A DNA stretch of 64,000 nucleotides from Methanohalophilus levihalophilus (GCF_017874375.1 NZ_JAGGLK010000002.1:434001-498000), one strand, 5' to 3'. Shown: positions 35,393 through 46,193, counted from the stretch's first letter. Numbers and translations are program-made. The notes: a model not told the origin generated them from the letters alone.

Positions 35393-38300
35393 ATGCAAAT
35401 ACTAAACAATGTAACTGATCTTTGGGGCGATGATCTTAAAACATCATTTAAGTCTAATACAAAACTTAAAATTGCCGCCTCCTGTTTTTCTATTTATGCA
35501 TATGAAGCTTTAAAAAATGAGTTAGAAAAGATTGAATCTCTGGAATTCATTTTTACTTCTCCTACTTTTGTAGCAAATGCGGTTACAGACAAGTTTTCTA
35601 AAGAGCGCAGAGAATTTCATATTCCTAAGCAGAAACGTGAAAGAGATCTGTACGGAAGTGACTTTGAAATTCAACTCAAAAACAAACTTACTCAAAGAGC
35701 GATTGCTAAAGAGTGTGCAGATTGGATCAGGAGAAAAGCAACTTTTTGTTCTAATTCTACAAAAGCTCCAATGCAACAGTTTGCTTGTCTGAGTTCAGAT
35801 GACGAAAGTGTTGTTTACATGCCTTTGCATGGTTTTACTGCCGTTGATCTCGGATATAGCCAGGGAGATGCAGTTTCAAATTTCATCAACAAATTTGAAG
35901 ATACTGCATCAACTAAAACGTGGCTGGAGCTTTTCAATCAAATATGGGAAGATGATTCCAAGCTGCAGAATGTTACAGACAATATATGCACTCATATTGA
36001 ATCGGTTTATAAGGAAAATTCTCCTGAAAAAATCTATTTCCTGATGCTTTACAACATTTTTAATGAATTCCTTGAAGACATAAATGAGGATGTACTCCCC
36101 AATGATCTGACTGGCTACAAGGATAGTGTTGTATGGAATAAACTTTTCAATTTCCAAAAAGATGCAGCTACAGGAATCATTAATCGACTGGAGCAATTCA
36201 ATGGATGCATTCTGGCTGACAGTGTTGGACTCGGTAAAACGTTTACTGCATTGGCAGTCATAAAATATTATGAGCTTCGCAATCGTTCTGTACTTGTACT
36301 TTGTCCAAAGAAACTTGAAGATAACTGGCAAACTTATAGAAATAATTACAAAACAAACATACTGGCAAAAGATCGTTTAAATTATGATCTGCTCTTTCAC
36401 ACTGATCTTTCACGTAAATCAGGAAAGTCTTCGGGCTTGGATTTAAAAAAGATCAACTGGGGTAACTATGACCTTGTAGTCATAGATGAATCTCATAATT
36501 TCCGTAACAATGATGCTTATAAAGATAAAGAAACCAGATACCAGAAATTAATGAACTCTGTTATTCGTGCTGGAGTTAAAACAAAAATATTGATGCTTTC
36601 CGCTACACCGGTGAATAATAGATTCAATGACCTTCGAAACCAACTTGCTCTTGCTTATGAAGGAGAATCTGAAAATTTAAGTGAAAAGCTAAAGACAGGT
36701 AAAAGCATTGAAGAAATATTTCGAAATGCACAGACCGCTTTTAATCACTGGTCTAAATTATCCCCTGAAAATCGAACAGCAAAAACAATTCTGGATGCTC
36801 TTGATTTTGATTTTTTTGAATTACTGGACAGTGTTACCATTGCTCGTTCCAGAAAGCATATTGAGACTTTTTACGATACTAGTGAGATAGGAAAGTTTCC
36901 ACAAAGACTTAAACCCTTATCATTTCGCTGTGCTTTAACGGAACGCTCCGATGTAATGGGTTTCAATGAAATTTATGAGCAGTTATCTTTGCTCAAACTT
37001 TCTGTTTATGCTCCTGTCAACTACATTCTTCCGAGCCGCCTGAAAATATATGAAGAAATCTATGATACCGCTGTTGAAGGTGGAAAGGGTAAACTTCGAC
37101 AGGCTGATCGTGAAAAAAGTCTCCAGTCCCTTATGACAACAAACCTCCTGAAGCGTCTTGAAAGTTCAGTTGAATCTTTCAGACTGACTCTTAGGTCTTT
37201 GCAGGATAATAATAAGAACATGCTTGCTAAAATAGCAGAATTCAAGCGTTTTGGATCAGACCTTTCCATTCATGATCTTACTGATTCTCTGGAGGAATTA
37301 GAAGCTGAGGATGACGATCTTACTGGCTTGGATGACTTTACGACAAAAGGAAAAGTTCAGATCGATCTTGCTGACATGGACCTGCAATCATGGGAATATG
37401 ACCTAAAAGCAGACCTTACTATTATATCGCAACTTCTAGCCGAAATGGAAAAGATCACTCCAGAGGAGGATTTAAAACTTCAGCATATCAAAAAGCACAT
37501 ACTGGATAAAATTCAGAACCCGTTAAATCCCGGCAATAAAAAAGTAATCGTATTCACCGCATTTGCAGATACGGCTGATTACCTTTATGCAAACCTGTCC
37601 AGGGAATTTTTTGATATGTCTATTCACACAGGTAAAGTAACAGGAAAAGATTCTCCAAAAACCACAGTGAATAAGGGCTATGATTTTCAATCTTTGTTGA
37701 CAATATTTTCTCCAATTTCAAAAGAAAAAACTCTCATACTTCCAGAGGACCCGAATGAAATTGATATTTTAATTGCAACTGATTGTATATCTGAGGGGCA
37801 AAACCTTCAGGATTGTGATTATCTCGTTAATTATGACATTCACTGGAATCCGGTTCGTATCATTCAACGTTTCGGTCGTATAGACAGGATTGGTTCTCCT
37901 AATGAATATATTCAACTGGTCAACTATTGGCCGGATATTTCGTTAGATGAATATATCAATCTAAAAGAGCGCGTGGAAAATCGAATGCATATAGTGGACA
38001 TTACTGGAACCGGGGATGATAATGTTCTCTCAGCGCATGCTAATGACGTAGCATATAGGAAGGAACAACTCCGTCGTCTACAGGATGAAGTAATTGAACT
38101 TGAGGATCTTAAAACAGGTGTCAACATTACTGACCTTGGATTGAACGATTTCCGGATGGACCTGCTGAACTATATTAAAGAAAATGGAGATATGGACCAT
38201 TTACCCAACGGCTTACATGCCTTGATACCATCCAATGAGGAAGCAGGATTGTTACCAGGAGTTATTTTTACCCTCCGTAACCACAATTCAGGTGTAAATA

Positions 38301-38665
38301 TTAATCAGCATAATCGCCTGCATCCATACTATCTTGTCTATATTAATGATGACGGAGAAATTATTACGGATCATACGGAAGTAAAATCATTGTTAGACCG
38401 TCTAAGAAGCAGCTGTAAAGGGCTTGATAGTCCGGTCTATGATATATGCAAACAGTTTAATTCTAACACCAATGATGGGCGGGAAATGAATCATTATTCT
38501 GATCTACTTGACCAGGCAATTCGATCAATGATAGAGGTGAAAGAAGACAAGGATATTGACAGTCTTTTCTCCAGCGTCAATACTACGGCTTTGGTTGATA
38601 CAATTAAAGGATTGGATGATTTTGAGCTAATTTCTTTCCTTGTAATACAGGAGAATCCTTCATGA
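35393..38665 (+). CDS. SNF2-family helicase with PLD-like N-terminus
   Basis: 1090 residues. The first ~170 residues (LKIAASCFSIYAYEALKNELEKIESLEFIFTSPTF...) look like a PLD-like domain often fused to such helicases, without a clear HKD motif. Superfamily 2 motifs follow: FNFQKDAATGI, Walker A ADSVGLGKT (about 275-283), VVIDESHNFRN (about 363, DESH), MLSATPVNN, ATDCISEGQNLQDCDYLVNYDIHWNPVRIIQRFGRIDRIG (about 800-833). A long insertion with coiled-coil lies between the helicase lobes. The ATGA overlap with the DUF4391 gene shows tight coupling. DNA translocase of a restriction-like system is the likely role. Confidence 0.87.
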   Translation: MQILNNVTDLWGDDLKTSFKSNTKLKIAASCFSIYAYEALKNELEKIESLEFIFTSPTFVANAVTDKFSKERREFHIPKQKRERDLYGSDFEIQLKNKLTQRAIAKECADWIRRKATFCSNSTKAPMQQFACLSSDDESVVYMPLHGFTAVDLGYSQGDAVSNFINKFEDTASTKTWLELFNQIWEDDSKLQNVTDNICTHIESVYKENSPEKIYFLMLYNIFNEFLEDINEDVLPNDLTGYKDSVVWNKLFNFQKDAATGIINRLEQFNGCILADSVGLGKTFTALAVIKYYELRNRSVLVLCPKKLEDNWQTYRNNYKTNILAKDRLNYDLLFHTDLSRKSGKSSGLDLKKINWGNYDLVVIDESHNFRNNDAYKDKETRYQKLMNSVIRAGVKTKILMLSATPVNNRFNDLRNQLALAYEGESENLSEKLKTGKSIEEIFRNAQTAFNHWSKLSPENRTAKTILDALDFDFFELLDSVTIARSRKHIETFYDTSEIGKFPQRLKPLSFRCALTERSDVMGFNEIYEQLSLLKLSVYAPVNYILPSRLKIYEEIYDTAVEGGKGKLRQADREKSLQSLMTTNLLKRLESSVESFRLTLRSLQDNNKNMLAKIAEFKRFGSDLSIHDLTDSLEELEAEDDDLTGLDDFTTKGKVQIDLADMDLQSWEYDLKADLTIISQLLAEMEKITPEEDLKLQHIKKHILDKIQNPLNPGNKKVIVFTAFADTADYLYANLSREFFDMSIHTGKVTGKDSPKTTVNKGYDFQSLLTIFSPISKEKTLILPEDPNEIDILIATDCISEGQNLQDCDYLVNYDIHWNPVRIIQRFGRIDRIGSPNEYIQLVNYWPDISLDEYINLKERVENRMHIVDITGTGDDNVLSAHANDVAYRKEQLRRLQDEVIELEDLKTGVNITDLGLNDFRMDLLNYIKENGDMDHLPNGLHALIPSNEEAGLLPGVIFTLRNHNSGVNINQHNRLHPYYLVYINDDGEIITDHTEVKSLLDRLRSSCKGLDSPVYDICKQFNSNTNDGREMNHYSDLLDQAIRSMIEVKEDKDIDSLFSSVNTTALVDTIKGLDDFELISFLVIQENPS

Positions 38666-39324
38666 GTGTCCTTTATGATTTCCCTGAACAGGCAAAATTT
38701 GGACGTGTGCTTTCAAAGAGTAAGATATATGAGCATGCCAATCCGACTTCCAGAGTAAAGGATATGTTTGTCAAAGAAGTGGAAAAGATCACGTGGACAC
38801 ATAAGCTTTCTTCGTCAACGATCAATCTTCCTGTAAGTGATGAAGTTACTGAAATACAGATATTTACTATTATTCTCAGGACTGAAACTATCTCTGAAGA
38901 GGTTTTACGGACAATCGATAAAGCCATACCTTCGCCTATCATTTTCCACCTCGATTACAGGAAAAGAAGCAGATATATGGCAGCTTACAAACGGCCCAGT
39001 GAAGCCGACAGAAGTAAGTGGGTTGTCAGCAGTTACTTCGAAACTGAATGGATGGACGATAATTCTGAAAAAACTTCACTACCTGTTGTTTTGAACATGG
39101 GTGCACTCTACCAGGCTCTTATCAAAGATATTGTATCTCTTCCTTTCAGGAAAAGTGAAACTCTGGAAGAGCTGGTTAAAAGAATGGATGAATTACGCAC
39201 CAAAGAACGTGAAGCAGCAAAAATAGAATCCCGCATAAAAAAAGAAAAACAATTTAATCGCAGGGTTGAATTAAACAGTTCACTCAACGAATTGAAACAG
39301 GAAATTCAAGATTTAAAGTGTTAA
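38662..39324 (+). CDS. DUF4391 protein
   Basis: 220 residues. Pattern YDFPEQAKFGRVLSKSKIYEHANPTSRVKDMFVKEVEKITWTHKLSSSTINLP...EIQIFTIILR...IDKAIPSPIIFHLDY is the DUF4391 family, usually encoded between an SNF2-like helicase and a Mod-type methylase. The C-terminal 50 residues form a Lys/Glu-rich coiled coil (EREAAKIESRIKKEKQFNRRVELNSSLNELKQEI). The conserved mid region KITWTHKL and acidic residues could suit nucleic-acid binding. Function unknown. Start overlaps the SNF2 stop by four bases; Mod starts 29 bp later. Confidence 0.82.
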   Translation: MSVLYDFPEQAKFGRVLSKSKIYEHANPTSRVKDMFVKEVEKITWTHKLSSSTINLPVSDEVTEIQIFTIILRTETISEEVLRTIDKAIPSPIIFHLDYRKRSRYMAAYKRPSEADRSKWVVSSYFETEWMDDNSEKTSLPVVLNMGALYQALIKDIVSLPFRKSETLEELVKRMDELRTKEREAAKIESRIKKEKQFNRRVELNSSLNELKQEIQDLKC

Positions 39325-39353
39325 TCATTGCTGATGGATAAAGGAGTCTTATA

Positions 39354-41225
39354 ATGGATAAATTGAAAATGCATAGCCCAAACTTTGCTGAAGGAAATAT
39401 TGCAAAACTTGAGGCAATGTTCCCAAATTGTGTTACCGAGTCAAAGGATGAAAATGGTAATCTGAAAAAATCAATTGATTTTGACCTCTTAAAGCAGGAA
39501 CTCTCAACACATATAGTGGATGGTCCACAGGAACGTTATCAACTTAACTGGCCAGGTAAACGGGAAGCTTTACTCACAGCCAATGCCCCTATTGCTAAGA
39601 CTCTCCGGCCATGTCATGAGGAAAGCATTGATTTTGATACTACAGAGAATCTTTTTATTGAAGGCGACAATCTTGATGCTCTAAAGCTACTTCTGGAAAA
39701 TTATCTTGGCAAAGTGAAGATGATCTATATTGATCCTCCTTATAACAAAGGTAAGGATTTTATCTACGCTGATAACTTTGCTGAGTCTATTGATAATTAC
39801 TTATTAGAATCTGGGCAGAAAGATGAAGAAGGTAACCGTCTTGTTCCAAATCCAGATTCGAACGGACGTTTTCACTCAGACTGGCTTTCCATGATGTATT
39901 CTCGTCTAAAAATGGCAAGGAATCTCCTCAAAGAGGATGGTGTAATTTTTATTAGTATTGATGAAAGTGAAGTGCATAATCTTGTGAAAATATGTGAAGA
40001 GATTTTTGGTGGAAAATCTGTAGAACAATACATTTGGGATGTTCGTGAAGATGGAACAATGCCAAAAACTGCAAAGAAAACAGTTCGAAAAGAACACGAG
40101 TATATTATTGCAGCTTTCAAGCAAGAAACACTAAAAAGATTTTCTAAATATTCCTCATTCAAATATATAGATAACAATGAGTGGAGTAATGCGGATAATG
40201 ATCCTCGAGGGCCATGGATGTCTGCAAATATTAGTAGAGGTGCAGGCAAAGGGACTGGTGGAAGTAAATCATACGTAATAACCAATCCAGCAGGAATAAG
40301 TTTTGATCGTAACTGGTCAGTAACTGAAGATGAATTTTATGAATTACTAAATGATCAAAGAATATTCTTTGCAGATGATGGAAAAGGTGTACCACGTAAA
40401 AAAATATTTCAAAATGAACCTGTTGAATCTGTTCAATCATCGTTATTCGAAAAACTAAAAAGTTCACAATCTGCATCTTCATATTTGCAAAATTTATTAG
40501 GAGATATAGATTTTGATTATCCGAAGCCAGTAGATTTGCTTGATAGAATTATTCAAATATCAACAAAATCCGATGATATTATATTAGACTTTTTTGCTGG
40601 AACTTCAACAACTGCCCATGCAACAATGAGTGTTAATGCCAAAGACAATGGAAAGCGCAAATTCATTATGGTACAGTTAGATGAAAAATGTGATGAAAAG
40701 TCTAATGCTTTCAAGCTTGGTTACAAAACCATTGCTGAAATAAGCAAAGAACGTATCCGTCGTGCAGGAAAGAAGATCAAAGAAGAGAATCCAGAAAAAA
40801 CCAAAAATCTCGACATTGGTTTCCGTGTTCTTAAAGTAGACAGCAGCAACATGGAGGATGTCTATTATACCCCTGATGACACAAAACAGACGGTTCTTTT
40901 CAATAATACTGACAACATCAAAAAGGACCGTACTTCTGAAGATCTGCTTTTCCAGGTGCTACTGGACTGGGGTGTAGATCTTACACTTCCTATTTCAAAA
41001 GAAGTAATTCTTGACAGAGAAGTTTATTTTGTTGATGGAAATGCCCTTGCTGCCTGTTTTGTGAAGGATGGTGGAATTTCTGAAGATTTCTGTAAAGAGC
41101 TGGCAAAAAGGGAACCATTGCGTGTGGTATTCCGGGATTCCGGATTTGCAGATGACAGTGTGAAGATCAATGTGGAACAGATCTTCAAACTCATGAGTCC
41201 TCATACGGACGTGAAAACGATCTAA
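39354..41225 (+). CDS. mod: Type III restriction-modification methyltransferase (Mod)
   Basis: 623 residues. N6-adenine methyltransferase of the beta class: motif IV DPPYNKG (from residue 127) precedes motif [13 protein letters not shown] (about 412). The leader [20 protein letters not shown] and [30 protein letters not shown] is standard for type III Mod, and the variable centre (about 220-350) is the target-recognition domain. The C-terminal ~130 residues are shared by Mod subunits. With Res it forms the R-M complex; the recognition site cannot be read. Res begins 11 bases after its stop. Confidence 0.92.
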   Translation: MDKLKMHSPNFAEGNIAKLEAMFPNCVTESKDENGNLKKSIDFDLLKQELSTHIVDGPQERYQLNWPGKREALLTANAPIAKTLRPCHEESIDFDTTENLFIEGDNLDALKLLLENYLGKVKMIYIDPPYNKGKDFIYADNFAESIDNYLLESGQKDEEGNRLVPNPDSNGRFHSDWLSMMYSRLKMARNLLKEDGVIFISIDESEVHNLVKICEEIFGGKSVEQYIWDVREDGTMPKTAKKTVRKEHEYIIAAFKQETLKRFSKYSSFKYIDNNEWSNADNDPRGPWMSANISRGAGKGTGGSKSYVITNPAGISFDRNWSVTEDEFYELLNDQRIFFADDGKGVPRKKIFQNEPVESVQSSLFEKLKSSQSASSYLQNLLGDIDFDYPKPVDLLDRIIQISTKSDDIILDFFAGTSTTAHATMSVNAKDNGKRKFIMVQLDEKCDEKSNAFKLGYKTIAEISKERIRRAGKKIKEENPEKTKNLDIGFRVLKVDSSNMEDVYYTPDDTKQTVLFNNTDNIKKDRTSEDLLFQVLLDWGVDLTLPISKEVILDREVYFVDGNALAACFVKDGGISEDFCKELAKREPLRVVFRDSGFADDSVKINVEQIFKLMSPHTDVKTI

Positions 41226-41236
41226 GGAGGGTGCTG

Positions 41237-44200
41237 ATGAAACTAAAGTTCAAAAATCAGGCCTATCAGACACGTGCCGTTGAAGCGGTGGTGGACTGTT
41301 TCAAAGGGCAACCCAATACTGCAGGAATCGGTTATCGTATCGATCCGGGTATTGAGAAAGCCAGAGAAGGAAAACTTTACCAGGAAACCTTTTTGCGAAA
41401 AGGATGGGTAGATGAAATATCGGGTTTTAAGAACAGTGACCTTTCACTCTCCGAACAGCAACTTCTTGAGAACATACAGGAGGTTCAGCGTATTCAGAAT
41501 CTTCCACAATCCAGCAGTCTTGTAAAGACAAATGTTTCATCGCTTAATCTGGATGTGGAGATGGAAACCGGGACAGGTAAGACATATTGTTACATCAAGA
41601 GTATTTTTGAGATGAACAAGCGATTTGGCTGGACAAAATTCATTGTTGTAGTTCCCAGTATCGCCATTCGTGAAGGTGTCTACAAATCACTTGAAATTAC
41701 AGCGGAACATTTTCAGGAAAGCTATGGTAAGAAAGCTAAGTTCTTTATATACAATTCCAAGCAGCTTCACAATCTGGAGAGCTTTTCATCCGATGCAGGT
41801 ATCAACGTAATGGTGATCAATGTTCAGGCATTTAATGCCAGAGGCAAGGATAATCGCCGTATTTATGAAGAACTTGATGATTTTCAGAGTCGTCGTCCAA
41901 TCGATGTGATAAAAGCTAATCGCCCCATACTAATTCTTGACGAGCCACAAAAAATGGAAGGCAAAAAAACGTTGGATTCACTCAAAGAATTCAATCCTCT
42001 CTTTATTCTGAGATATTCAGCAACCCATAAAACACAGCACAATAAAGTTCACAGGCTTGATGCTCTGGATGCATATAATCAGAAACTTGTCAAAAAAATA
42101 GCTGTAAGAGGTATTTCTGTTAAAGGTCTGTCAGGAACCAATGCCTATCTCTATCTGGAGTCCATTGAAGTGTCCAGACAGGCTCCTGTTGCCAGAATCG
42201 AACTTGAGGTTAAGCAAAATAAGGGAATAAAAAGGATAATCCGTAAACTCGGAAAAGGCGACAATCTTTACGATCTATCCAATGAACTGGATCAATACAA
42301 AGGGTTTGTAATTTCCGATATTAATGCTGTAACTGATACGGTTGAATTTAAGAATGGTATCCAGTTACAGGCCGGAGAGGCTACAGGAGACGTTAACGAA
42401 GCAGCTCTGAGGCGTATTCAGATTAGAGAAGCGATCAAAGCACACTTTGAAAAAGAGCAGGTTCTTTTCCATCAGGGAATAAAAGTACTGACTCTTTTCT
42501 TCATTGATGAAGTTGCCAAATATCGTGTTTATAGCGATGAAGGTGAAGAAGGCGGGGAATATGCCCAGATCTTTGAAGAAGAATATCGGGATGCTATAAA
42601 TGAGTTAATAAAGGATTCGTCTACAAAAGATGATTATAAAAAGTACCTGGAAAACATCTCTGTTGATCTCACTCACAACGGATATTTTTCCATCGATAAA
42701 AAGAGCAAAAGGATGATCGATCCCGTCACAAAAAGGACATCATCCGAAACTGATGATGTCGATGCATACGACCTGATCCTGAAAGACAAGGAGCGTCTTC
42801 TTTCTTTAAAAGAACCTACACGTTTTATATTCTCTCACTCTGCACTTCGTGAAGGATGGGACAATCCAAACGTCTTTGTTATCTGTACACTGAAGCACAG
42901 TGATAGCACAATTTCACGCAGACAGGAAGTTGGACGTGGACTTCGCATTGCTGTGAATCATCTTGGTGAAAGGCAGGATAATCCTGCAACCGTCCATCAG
43001 ACAAATGTCCTGACGGTAGTTGCCAGTGAAAGCTATAAGGATTTTGTGGCTGCTTTGCAAAGTGATATCAGTGAATCCCTATCAGAAAGACCACGTGTGG
43101 CCAATGAAGCTTATTTCACTGGAAAAGTCTTGCCAGTAGATGGCGGAAATGTTGAAGTTACTCCACAAATGGCTAAGCAGATCTACAGATATCTTCTAAA
43201 AAATGACTACACAGATGATAATGACCATATTGTCCAAGAGTATCATGAAGCTGTTAAAAATGAAACACTTGCCCCTCTACCTGAAGATTTAGAACCATAT
43301 AAAGAGCAGGTTTTTCAGTTGATAGAAAGTGTCTATAGTGATGCTAGAGCACTGGAAATTGCAAATGATCGTGGAGCTAAAACAAATCCATTGAATGATA
43401 ATTTTGAAAAACAGGAGTTCAAAGAACTGTGGAACCGGATTAATCGGAAAGCAGTTTATAGTGTGAAATTTGACAGTTCCGAACTTATTGATAAATGCGT
43501 GGAAACTCTGAACAAAGAATTACATGTAACTCCTCTCGAATACACTGTGCAACGTGGCGTACAGGCTGATGACATTGATTATGAACAGATGAAATCCGGG
43601 AATGGCTTTGAGATTATTGAAACATCTAAAGATGACTACGGTACCAAATCCATTCACTCTGTGGTAAAATACGATCTAATTGGAAAAATTGCTGAAAGTG
43701 TTCAGCTGACCAGAAAAACTGTAACTGGTATTCTGAGCAGCATTGAAAAATCTGTTTTTGAGAAGTTTAAGACCAATCCTGAAAGTTTCATTTCCGAAAC
43801 AATCCGCTTGATAAGTGAACAAAAAGCCACTATTATAATTGAGCGCTTAAGCTACGATACAATTACAGAAATGCATGATATTGATATCTTTACGGATAAC
43901 CAAAGCAATCAGGATTTCAGTAAGGCAGGAGATCCTCTTAAACGACATATCTATGATTATGTCATAACCGATTCTGAAATAGAACGTAAATTTGCCACTG
44001 AATTGGACACAAGCTCTGAAGTGGTTGTGTACGCAAAGCTTCCTAAAGGATTCTCAATTCCTACTCCAGTTGGTAATTACAACCCTGATTGGGCGATTGC
44101 ATTTAAAGAAGGAACTTTGAAGCATATTTATTTCGTAGCTGAAACAAAGGGTTCAATGAGTTCAATGCAATTGAGAAGAATTGAGGAAACAAAAATAGAA

Positions 44201-44308
44201 TGTGCCAGAAAATTCTTCGATGAAATCAACCGCAAAATCGATCCTGACAAAGTGAAGTATGATGTTGTAGACAGTTATGGAAAGCTTATGGAAATTGTCA
44301 GACAATAA
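41237..44308 (+). CDS. res: Type III restriction enzyme (Res) subunit
   Basis: 1023 residues. Walker [10 protein letters not shown] (about 109-117), motif II LDEPQKM (about 234; DEPQ variant usual in Res), [15 protein letters not shown], and [14 protein letters not shown] with [12 protein letters not shown] form the superfamily 2 helicase. The endonuclease domain near the C-terminus shows NPDWAIAF (about 950) followed by [10 protein letters not shown] (about 968), the PD...E-x-K nuclease. ATG 41237 has AAGGAGGG upstream, making the in-frame GTG 41231 unlikely. All catalytic motifs are intact, so the system should be active. Last gene of the SNF2-DUF4391-Mod-Res operon. Confidence 0.92.
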   Translation: MKLKFKNQAYQTRAVEAVVDCFKGQPNTAGIGYRIDPGIEKAREGKLYQETFLRKGWVDEISGFKNSDLSLSEQQLLENIQEVQRIQNLPQSSSLVKTNVSSLNLDVEMETGTGKTYCYIKSIFEMNKRFGWTKFIVVVPSIAIREGVYKSLEITAEHFQESYGKKAKFFIYNSKQLHNLESFSSDAGINVMVINVQAFNARGKDNRRIYEELDDFQSRRPIDVIKANRPILILDEPQKMEGKKTLDSLKEFNPLFILRYSATHKTQHNKVHRLDALDAYNQKLVKKIAVRGISVKGLSGTNAYLYLESIEVSRQAPVARIELEVKQNKGIKRIIRKLGKGDNLYDLSNELDQYKGFVISDINAVTDTVEFKNGIQLQAGEATGDVNEAALRRIQIREAIKAHFEKEQVLFHQGIKVLTLFFIDEVAKYRVYSDEGEEGGEYAQIFEEEYRDAINELIKDSSTKDDYKKYLENISVDLTHNGYFSIDKKSKRMIDPVTKRTSSETDDVDAYDLILKDKERLLSLKEPTRFIFSHSALREGWDNPNVFVICTLKHSDSTISRRQEVGRGLRIAVNHLGERQDNPATVHQTNVLTVVASESYKDFVAALQSDISESLSERPRVANEAYFTGKVLPVDGGNVEVTPQMAKQIYRYLLKNDYTDDNDHIVQEYHEAVKNETLAPLPEDLEPYKEQVFQLIESVYSDARALEIANDRGAKTNPLNDNFEKQEFKELWNRINRKAVYSVKFDSSELIDKCVETLNKELHVTPLEYTVQRGVQADDIDYEQMKSGNGFEIIETSKDDYGTKSIHSVVKYDLIGKIAESVQLTRKTVTGILSSIEKSVFEKFKTNPESFISETIRLISEQKATIIIERLSYDTITEMHDIDIFTDNQSNQDFSKAGDPLKRHIYDYVITDSEIERKFATELDTSSEVVVYAKLPKGFSIPTPVGNYNPDWAIAFKEGTLKHIYFVAETKGSMSSMQLRRIEETKIECARKFFDEINRKIDPDKVKYDVVDSYGKLMEIVRQ

Positions 44309-44379
44309 GATATGATGTAAACTATGGATGACTTCTGTCCGGATATTGCGTTGAAACAGGGATTCAAGTATTATCTGTT

Positions 44380-44709
44380 CTAAACATAATACAAATGCTG
44401 CCTGTCCGGACAGTACATATCCAATTCCTTTTTCATCCTCTGAATCAGATCACAGCAGTACTTTGATGCAACACCATAGTACTTTTTGAGTATTCTACAG
44501 AACTCGTCTACAGTTATTCCGTTGTACATGAATCCCCTAAGTTCACAAACGATTTGCGTGGCGAGTTCTTCTTCGGACACACTGTCATAGACTTCCATCT
44601 CATCTACTCTTGCAGTGGTCTGGCCTTTTTTGATTTCACCGATTATCCACCAGTGAATATCATGGAAATCGGGATTTCCACATTTTGTGCATGCTGTTTT
44701 GATGTACAT
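44380..44709 (-). CDS. Uncharacterised protein with Cys pair, TAG-terminated
   Basis: 109 residues, not recognised. N-terminal CTKCGNPDFHD could bind zinc; a helical region (EEELATQIVCELRGFMYNGITVDEFCRILKKYYGVASKYCCDLIQRMKKEL) resembles a DNA-binding fold. It follows the RHH gene on the same strand and probably shares its promoter. Ends TAG, with a TAA two codons later. Confidence 0.5.
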   Translation of the reverse strand: MYIKTACTKCGNPDFHDIHWWIIGEIKKGQTTARVDEMEVYDSVSEEELATQIVCELRGFMYNGITVDEFCRILKKYYGVASKYCCDLIQRMKKELDMYCPDRQHLYYV

Positions 44710-44766
44710 TTTTCATTCACCCAAATTCATTTACTTTTGTCTTATTACCTGAATCATGGAAAAATA

Positions 44767-45114
44767 TTACCGTCCACTTTCTGTAAATATCAAGGTTTTG
44801 TTGTTTTCTGGCGACGAAAGCGACTCCCCAATAATTGATTTTATGAGAGCCTTGCCATCTGGGCTTTTCAGATATTCCTCTATCACACCTTCGATCTGGT
44901 CACCAGCATCTTCAACATATTCACGTGTCGATAGGAATTGCATGTCACCATCGCGCTTTGCTTGATCGTACATTAAAATGAACTGGGACATTGCGGTCGA
45001 GATGACATCAGACACCGAACCAAATTCTTCAGCATCGACCATCGCTTTTGCCCTATTCACAAGATAGGAACTCATGGCTATTGATACTTTTTCTTTGTTT
45101 CTCTTAACTACCAT
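44767..45114 (-). CDS. Ribbon-helix-helix regulator of the viral element
   Basis: 115 residues. VKRNKEKVSIAMSSYLVNRAKAMVDAEEFGSVSDVISTAMSQFILMYDQAKRD is a RHH DNA-binding unit with a helical tail. It starts next to a divergent control region with paired repeats (45118-45223), the expected place for an autorepressor of a provirus. Confidence 0.7.
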   Translation of the reverse strand: MVVKRNKEKVSIAMSSYLVNRAKAMVDAEEFGSVSDVISTAMSQFILMYDQAKRDGDMQFLSTREYVEDAGDQIEGVIEEYLKSPDGKALIKSIIGESLSSPENNKTLIFTESGR

Positions 45115-45245
45115 GGTAGTTACTTAGTAGTAACCGCATATATATCTTTTTATGAGGCAATAGTAGGACAAAAACAAGAACATATAAATATCATGCAATT
45201 CTTACTTAGTGGTGCAATAGTAGTACTAAAGTACGGAGTATGATT
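45115..45245. promoter_or_regulatory. Divergent viral control region with repeated operator motifs
   Basis: Two copies of TTACTTAGT(A/G)G (45120-45130, 45202-45212) and two of GCAATAGTAG (45157-45166, 45214-45223) flank TATA-like elements CATATATATC (about 45138) and ACATATAAAT (about 45180). GTTACT-TAGT-AGTAAC at 45119-45134 is a perfect short palindrome. The layout, divergent RHH genes on each side, looks like a lysis/maintenance switch. Confidence 0.6.
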
Positions 45246-45404
45246 ATGACTGAAAATTATCCCACGAGTTTCCGTCTGGCACGTGCTGACAAAGAGGATC
45301 TCTGCGAACTGGTGAAAAATGGCATTTTCACAAACGTCAGTGATGCAGGGAGAGGCGCAATGCGCAGGGGAATCCAAGCAATCAAAGAAGAAAGAGGAAT
45401 ATGA
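45246..45404 (+). CDS. Tiny ribbon-helix-helix protein
   Basis: 52 residues. PTSFRLARADKEDLCELVKNGIFTNVSDAGRGAMRRGIQAI is a minimal RHH: one strand followed by two helices. CGGAG at 45234-45238 suits ATG 45246 over ATG 45240. First rightward gene of the viral element, facing the RHH at 44767. Confidence 0.6.
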   Translation: MTENYPTSFRLARADKEDLCELVKNGIFTNVSDAGRGAMRRGIQAIKEERGI

Positions 45405-45460
45405 AAATGAAAAATCTAGCAACTGCAGCCATAACAATGGCTGAACTGGAGTGATAACCA

Positions 45461-45610
45461 ATGCCATCTGACTTTGCACGCGAGAAGGCATTGGCCGTCT
45501 ACAACCATGCACCTAAACAATGGGATGAGTTGGCGCAAATCCCTGGTGCCATGGGAGAATTGGCGTTGAGCGTTAAATTCCTTGCGGGGCTTGTGCATGG
45601 GTCGGTCTAA
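45461..45610 (+). CDS. Small viral protein of unknown role
   Basis: 49 residues (PSDFAREKALAVYNHAPKQWDELAQIPGAMGELALSVKFLAGLVHGSV). Amphipathic and helical. Overlaps the next gene by 14 bases in another frame, as is common in viruses. Supported by position more than by homology. Confidence 0.4.
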   Translation: MPSDFAREKALAVYNHAPKQWDELAQIPGAMGELALSVKFLAGLVHGSV

Positions 45611-45935
45611 GAGCGGAGGCTATACAGGCCGACCAGTTGGATCCACAAAGGACCGCTATTGGCTAAGCGAGGGCCACCAGGAACGCAGGTTCAACCATGC
45701 CATGGACTTCTGCAAGCTAACTATTGACCAGATCACAAAATGCCCCATATGCAATAATCAAACTGCAAAATGCACCAACGCAGGTGTCACAAAGGCCCTG
45801 GGTGCAAGATCCTGGTGGAAATGTGAATGTGGTCACCATTTCACCAAGTCGATATCTCCAGAGAAGATGGCTGAGTACTACTCAGAAGATCTCAAAAAGA
45901 TGATCGAGTCCAGAGCTTCGGAGGCCACCGCATGA
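45597..45935 (+). CDS. Zinc-ribbon viral protein
   Basis: 112 residues. A basic N-terminus (GRSKSGGYTGRPVGSTKDRYW) is followed by CPICNNQTAKCTNAGVTKALGARSWWKCECGHHFTK, with Cys-x-x-Cys ... Cys-x-Cys that could bind zinc, and a helical tail. Possibly DNA-binding. Ends with an ATGA overlap onto the next gene. Confidence 0.5.
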   Translation: MGRSKSGGYTGRPVGSTKDRYWLSEGHQERRFNHAMDFCKLTIDQITKCPICNNQTAKCTNAGVTKALGARSWWKCECGHHFTKSISPEKMAEYYSEDLKKMIESRASEATA

Positions 45936-46078
45936 CCATTGACAACATGCCCCGTGCACGGACAAGGATCGTGGCCGAGTGCATATGCGACCACTGCGAG
46001 CATATTTTCGATGTAGACTGGCAGTCCAAGAACCTACCGATCTACTGCCCGGAATGTAATGAGGAGGTCAGACCATAA
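45932..46078 (+). CDS. Small zinc-ribbon protein
   Basis: 48 residues, with two knuckles CICDHCEHIF and YCPECNEEV forming a zinc ribbon. Start overlaps the previous stop (ATGA). Related in build to the small protein at 51056. Confidence 0.55.
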   Translation: MTIDNMPRARTRIVAECICDHCEHIFDVDWQSKNLPIYCPECNEEVRP

Positions 46079-46089
46079 AGGCAACCTCT

Positions 46090-46137
46090 ACTCCGGGACA
46101 GCAGGGTCATTTTCGGGTTCAAGCCCCGGCCGGAGCA
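46090..46137 (+). other. tRNA-like T-arm with partial acceptor stem
   Basis: TCGGG (46113-46117), loop TTCAAGC and CCCGG (46125-46129) form a perfect T-arm. CCGGAGC (46130-46136) pairs with ACTCCGG (46090-46096) in six of seven positions. Only 16 bases lie between, so D and anticodon arms are missing. It may be a decayed tRNA, a tRNA-like element, or chance. Confidence 0.35.
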
Positions 46138-46193
46138 TTGGCCTGCAAAATAACTGCAGGCTTCTTCTATACAACTGAAAGGAAGTGAAAGCA

